NCBI GenBank assembly: GCA_017446775.1
Contig: JAFSQE010000006.1
Span: 1 to 55,134 of the forward strand
Length of the DNA: 55,134 nt
DNA from: Bacteroidales bacterium
GTDB lineage: Bacteria; Bacteroidota; Bacteroidia; Bacteroidales; UBA932
Reading direction: 5' to 3'
Position numbers and translations under genes: made by a program. Positions 52,579 through 55,134 of this stretch are shown here, piece after piece. The notes below the pieces were generated by a model that was not told the origin of the DNA, did no database searches, and saw only the letters and a list, made by a program, of their open reading frames with translations. Each line of letters opens with the position of its first letter. The stretch's first letter is position 1.

Positions 52579-54291
52579 ATGAAAAGATCGGTTATAGCCC
52601 TTTTTATCCTGACAGCCCTGACATCCTGCTGCAAGCCCAACGAACATCAGGACGATGGCGGCAGTTGGAACGAACCCATCCTTGGCATCCCCTTCATCCA
52701 AAAGAGTATCAACCGCATAACTGCGATGCCGTCTATGCCGGACGACTACAAGATGCTGGACTGGAAGCAGAAAGCGCTTGATTATGACGCCTATGTGTTC
52801 GACTGGAATGCGCAGGACGACGTAAGGCCGCTGATCTGGCTTGACGAAACAAAGAAGAACATCAACCAGAACACCTTCGGGCTTAAAACCACTGTGGGAG
52901 ATGCCCGTCAGGGCGCCCACAACCAGCCTGGTCACGAAGGTATCAACACCATCGCCGCGGTGATGAGCGGCGGACTCGTGGGCATCGACAAGACATTCCA
53001 GGATGGCTACAACTATCCCAAAATGGTACAGAACTATTTTGGCAAGGATGCCCGCTGGAACATCATGCTCAACAACACCACCGGCACAGCTACCGACTGG
53101 TGGTACAACATGCTCCCCAACCTGCTCTATTACGCAGTCTGCGACATCTTCCCCAACGTAGAAGGGGCAGAGGAGATTCAACGTTCCATCGCAAACCAGT
53201 TTGCGACTGCCGACGAAACCCTGGGGGAGAACTACTCCTTCTCTTTCTTCAATTATTATTCGATGCACGGCTTTTCAACAGGTATCCCCAAGCAGGAGGA
53301 TGCCGCAGCCGGGCACGCCTATGTACTGCTCAACGCCTACAACAAGTTTGGCGACGAGCGATATCTGGAGCGGGCAAAGAATGCCATGAACGTGCTCAAC
53401 AATCTTACGGAGAGCCGTTTTTATGAGATTATACTCCCCTTTGGCGTCTACTGCGCCGCATATCTCAATGCAACACAGGGGACAGAATATGACACCGTAA
53501 AAATCCTGGACTGGACTTTTGAGGGCAACCGTTCCAACGGCCGCCGCGGCTGGGGAGTGATTGTGGACACCTGGGGACCTTACAATGTCTGTGGCCTGCA
53601 GGGGAGCCTGTTCGACGGCGGCGGATACGCATTCCAGATGAATTGCTACGAGATGGCCTGGCCGCTGGTTCCCATGGTCAAGTATGAACCACGCCTTGCA
53701 AGGGCTATCGGCAAGTGGATGCTAAACAACGCCAGTGCCAGCCGACTCTTCTTCCCCAATGAGATAGACGATGAGTATCAGGCCTGCGCCGATATAAAGA
53801 ATATCACAAACGGCATCATCGGCTACGAAGGGCTGCGCAAGCGGGACAAATACGGAGTTCTGGGCACATCTCCCGTAGCGGAGGGCGACGGTCCCTCCTG
53901 GACCTCCGAGAACCCGCCAAGTACAATGTTCAGCCTTTACAGTACCTCACCCATAGGTATCTTTGGTGCAATCGTCTCCACAACCGATGTAGAAGGCATC
54001 CTCTCGCTGGATTGCAATGCGACCGATTTCTATGCAGACCGGCCCTATCCCGTTCACCTGATGTACAATCCATATAAGGAGACCAAGACCGTGTCATACT
54101 ACCCGGCAAAAACATCGGACCTGTTCGATATCGTTTCCTGTAACTATATCAGCAAGAAGGTCTCCGGAATTGTCTCCGTCGATATACCCGCCGACAGCGC
54201 CATCATCCTGGTAGAACTCCCTGCCGGAGCCCCTCTCCACGAGCATAACGGCCACATCTACGCCGACAAACAACACGTCATTGTCTGGTAA
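52579..54291 (+). CDS. Uncharacterised PUL lipoprotein, six-hairpin-like, paralog 2
   Basis: A 570-residue lipoprotein, signal ending LTSCC, and clear paralog of the gene at 45192. Both share the N-terminal PDDYKMLDWKQKALDYDAYVFD, the DWWYNMLPNLLYYAV section, DAAAGHAYVLLNAYNKFGDERY, SRFYEIILPFGVY, the WGPYNVCGLQGSLFDGGGYAFQMN block, NPPSTMFSLYST and TDVEGILSLDCNATDFYADRPYPVHLMYNPY, plus a C-terminal beta domain. The two copies flank SusC/SusD/LamG. I do not recognise the family; the enzyme-like conserved His/Trp/Asp residues make a carbohydrate-active role likely. It ends 14 bp inside the convergent HAD gene. Confidence 0.62.
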   Translation: MKRSVIALFILTALTSCCKPNEHQDDGGSWNEPILGIPFIQKSINRITAMPSMPDDYKMLDWKQKALDYDAYVFDWNAQDDVRPLIWLDETKKNINQNTFGLKTTVGDARQGAHNQPGHEGINTIAAVMSGGLVGIDKTFQDGYNYPKMVQNYFGKDARWNIMLNNTTGTATDWWYNMLPNLLYYAVCDIFPNVEGAEEIQRSIANQFATADETLGENYSFSFFNYYSMHGFSTGIPKQEDAAAGHAYVLLNAYNKFGDERYLERAKNAMNVLNNLTESRFYEIILPFGVYCAAYLNATQGTEYDTVKILDWTFEGNRSNGRRGWGVIVDTWGPYNVCGLQGSLFDGGGYAFQMNCYEMAWPLVPMVKYEPRLARAIGKWMLNNASASRLFFPNEIDDEYQACADIKNITNGIIGYEGLRKRDKYGVLGTSPVAEGDGPSWTSENPPSTMFSLYSTSPIGIFGAIVSTTDVEGILSLDCNATDFYADRPYPVHLMYNPYKETKTVSYYPAKTSDLFDIVSCNYISKKVSGIVSVDIPADSAIILVELPAGAPLHEHNGHIYADKQHVIVW

Positions 54292-54943
54292 GGCCGATAG
54301 AGGCAAACTTATTTTTAAAATCGTCCACACCCCGGAAGTGGAAGGTGTGTATACCAAGTCGGGCAGCTCCGGCCAGGTTTGGCAGACTGTCGTCTACAAA
54401 TACAGACTCTTCCGGCCGTAAGTTGTAGCGATCCAACAAGATCCGGTATATCTTTTCGTCGGGTTTGATACAGTTCTCATGACCGGAAACCACCATGCCG
54501 TCCAAAAGGCGGAACACGGGGAAATTGGGGCCGACATACCTGTCGAATGTAGCGGCCGCCCAGTTGGATAAGCCATACAGGGCATAGCCCTGCTCCTTCA
54601 GGGCCACCACCTGCTCATACATCCCGGCTATGGCTCCGTGAAACATTCTGATCCATTCACCGAAGAACATGGCAATTGGCGTCTCCCATTCCGGATAAAT
54701 TGCAATCAGTTCGGCAGTACCGACATCCAGCGGCTTGCCGCCATCCATCTGTGCATTCCATTCAAGCGTGCAGATATTATCCAGGAACCACTGCGACATT
54801 TCCAGCACGGTTAAACCTTTCATGCCTGTATTGCGTTCAAACAGCTGTCTCGCCTCCTCTGTCTTGAAATACTCATCATAGAGATAGTGCCGGTCCCAGT
54901 CCACCAGCACCGCCCCAAAATCAAAAATCACATTCTTTATCAT
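54278..54943 (-). CDS. HAD-family sugar phosphatase (YihX-like)
   Basis: A 221-residue hydrolase of the HAD superfamily. Motif I is IFDFGAVLVDWD, the YihX-like form where glycine replaces the usual second aspartate; motif II is LYGLSNWA and motif III/IV includes KPDEKIYRILLDRYNLRPEESVFVDDSLPNLAGA. Sugar-phosphate hydrolysis is likely. I chose ATG 54943 rather than the longer open frame because a TATCTTTG promoter lies between them. The -7 box ends 5 bp before the ATG, another leaderless candidate. Confidence 0.83.
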   Translation of the reverse strand: MIKNVIFDFGAVLVDWDRHYLYDEYFKTEEARQLFERNTGMKGLTVLEMSQWFLDNICTLEWNAQMDGGKPLDVGTAELIAIYPEWETPIAMFFGEWIRMFHGAIAGMYEQVVALKEQGYALYGLSNWAAATFDRYVGPNFPVFRLLDGMVVSGHENCIKPDEKIYRILLDRYNLRPEESVFVDDSLPNLAGAARLGIHTFHFRGVDDFKNKFASIGLTRQ

Positions 54944-54948
54944 GGGCA

Positions 54949-54956
54949 CAAAGATA
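54949..54956 (-). promoter_or_regulatory. HAD gene promoter, probably leaderless
   Basis: Minus-strand TATCTTTG (54956 to 54949) ends 5 bp before the ATG at 54943. Confidence 0.68.
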
Positions 54957-54957
54957 G

Positions 54958-54993
54958 TAAAAAAAGGCCTCGGGCTTTTTTTGCCCAAGGCCT
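54958..54993 (-). terminator. rRNA operon terminator
   Basis: On the minus strand AAGGCCTTGGGC / GCCCGAGGCCTT stem with an A-rich loop and a following U-run, directly after 5S rRNA; a second reading in the other strand is weaker. Confidence 0.85.
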
Positions 54994-54997
54994 TGAA

Positions 54998-55108
54998 GTC
55001 GGCGGCTTCCTACTCTCCCACATGGTGTCGCAGTACCATCGGCGCTGGTGAGCTTAACTTCTCTGTTCGGGATGGGAAGAGGTGGATCCTCACCGCTATA
55101 ACCGCCTA
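54998..55108 (-). rRNA. rrf: 5S ribosomal RNA
   Basis: The minus strand carries the 5S core: AGGCGGTTATAGCGGTGAGG at the 5' end, the CACCTCTTCCCATCCCGAAC segment, AGAAGTTAAGCTCACCAGCG and GATGGTACTGCG. The 5' GGCGG pairs with CCGCC at the 3' end. It is transcribed leftward, so 23S rRNA should lie just beyond the right edge. End positions are approximate to a few bases. Confidence 0.95.
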
Positions 55109-55134
55109 ATTTTTGTACGGTGGATTGGTTTCAC

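Noticed and set aside
54944-54988. HAD start at 54988
   Set aside because: The extra 15 codons overlap the promoter and rRNA terminator sequence; the motif I strand starts at ATG 54943.

Overview
The window comes from a member of the Bacteroidales. The evidence is a SusC/SusD polysaccharide-utilisation locus with a hybrid two-component regulator, many lipoproteins whose lipobox ends in SC or AC, the Bacteroidetes promoter -7 box (TAnnTTTG) in front of many genes, and a Trp-codon leader peptide before trpB. Coding DNA is GC-rich, so a Rikenellaceae/Alistipes-like or related high-GC lineage is plausible, but the genus cannot be fixed from this sequence. I see no phage, insertion sequence, CRISPR array or plasmid gene; this looks like ordinary chromosome ending at an rRNA operon on the right edge.

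Layout. (1) 1-15.4 kb is a corrinoid block. cobQ, a cobD-type aminotransferase and cbiB form a plus-strand operon with ATGA overlaps. A DUF4374-type lipoprotein (minus) diverges from a B12-riboswitch-controlled btuB plus a lipoprotein cobaltochelatase (cbiK). A five-gene minus-strand operon follows: TonB receptor, cbiA, then btuF, btuC and btuD, every junction an ATGA overlap. (2) 15.4-23.2 kb is housekeeping: an MsrA-fRMsr fusion, an unidentified structured RNA of about 350 nt, a YggS-type protein, yidC, a DUF349 protein, trmD and asnA. (3) 23.2-29.2 kb has a tryptophan attenuator followed by trpB2, a phenylacetate-CoA-ligase-type enzyme and an ACT protein, then a bifunctional acyltransferase (glycine/ornithine-lipid type) with a small lipid-A-domain membrane protein. 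(4) 29.2-38.9 kb has tRNA-Lys, a lipoprotein, an S9 peptidase, tRNA-Leu, an intergenic stretch full of palindromic repeats, a condensation-like acyltransferase with an acyl-CoA synthetase, a thioesterase, deoD and upp. (5) 38.9-54.3 kb is the polysaccharide-utilisation locus: a regulator diverging from GH130, an MFS transporter, an uncharacterised lipoprotein, SusC, SusD, a LamG lipoprotein and a second copy of the uncharacterised lipoprotein. (6) A HAD phosphatase and 5S rRNA (minus) close the window; the rest of the rRNA operon should lie to the right.

How the parts fit. The first block takes up corrinoids across the outer membrane (two TonB receptors) and inner membrane (BtuFCD), inserts cobalt outside the cytoplasm (CbiK) and carries out amidation and aminopropanol-arm steps (CbiA, CobQ, CobD, CbiB). 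The last block senses, imports and processes a glycan that is probably mannose-containing.

The most unusual observations are: in-frame minisatellites inside cobQ (45-bp and 51-bp units) and in the next gene (21-bp units), the first built from cobQ's own P-loop region; a strong-promoter RNA at 16.46-16.81 kb in which two perfect 10-bp helices interleave as a pseudoknot; promoters placed so close to ATG that several mRNAs should be leaderless; and a tRNA-Lys 3' end embedded in a repeated terminator palindrome.
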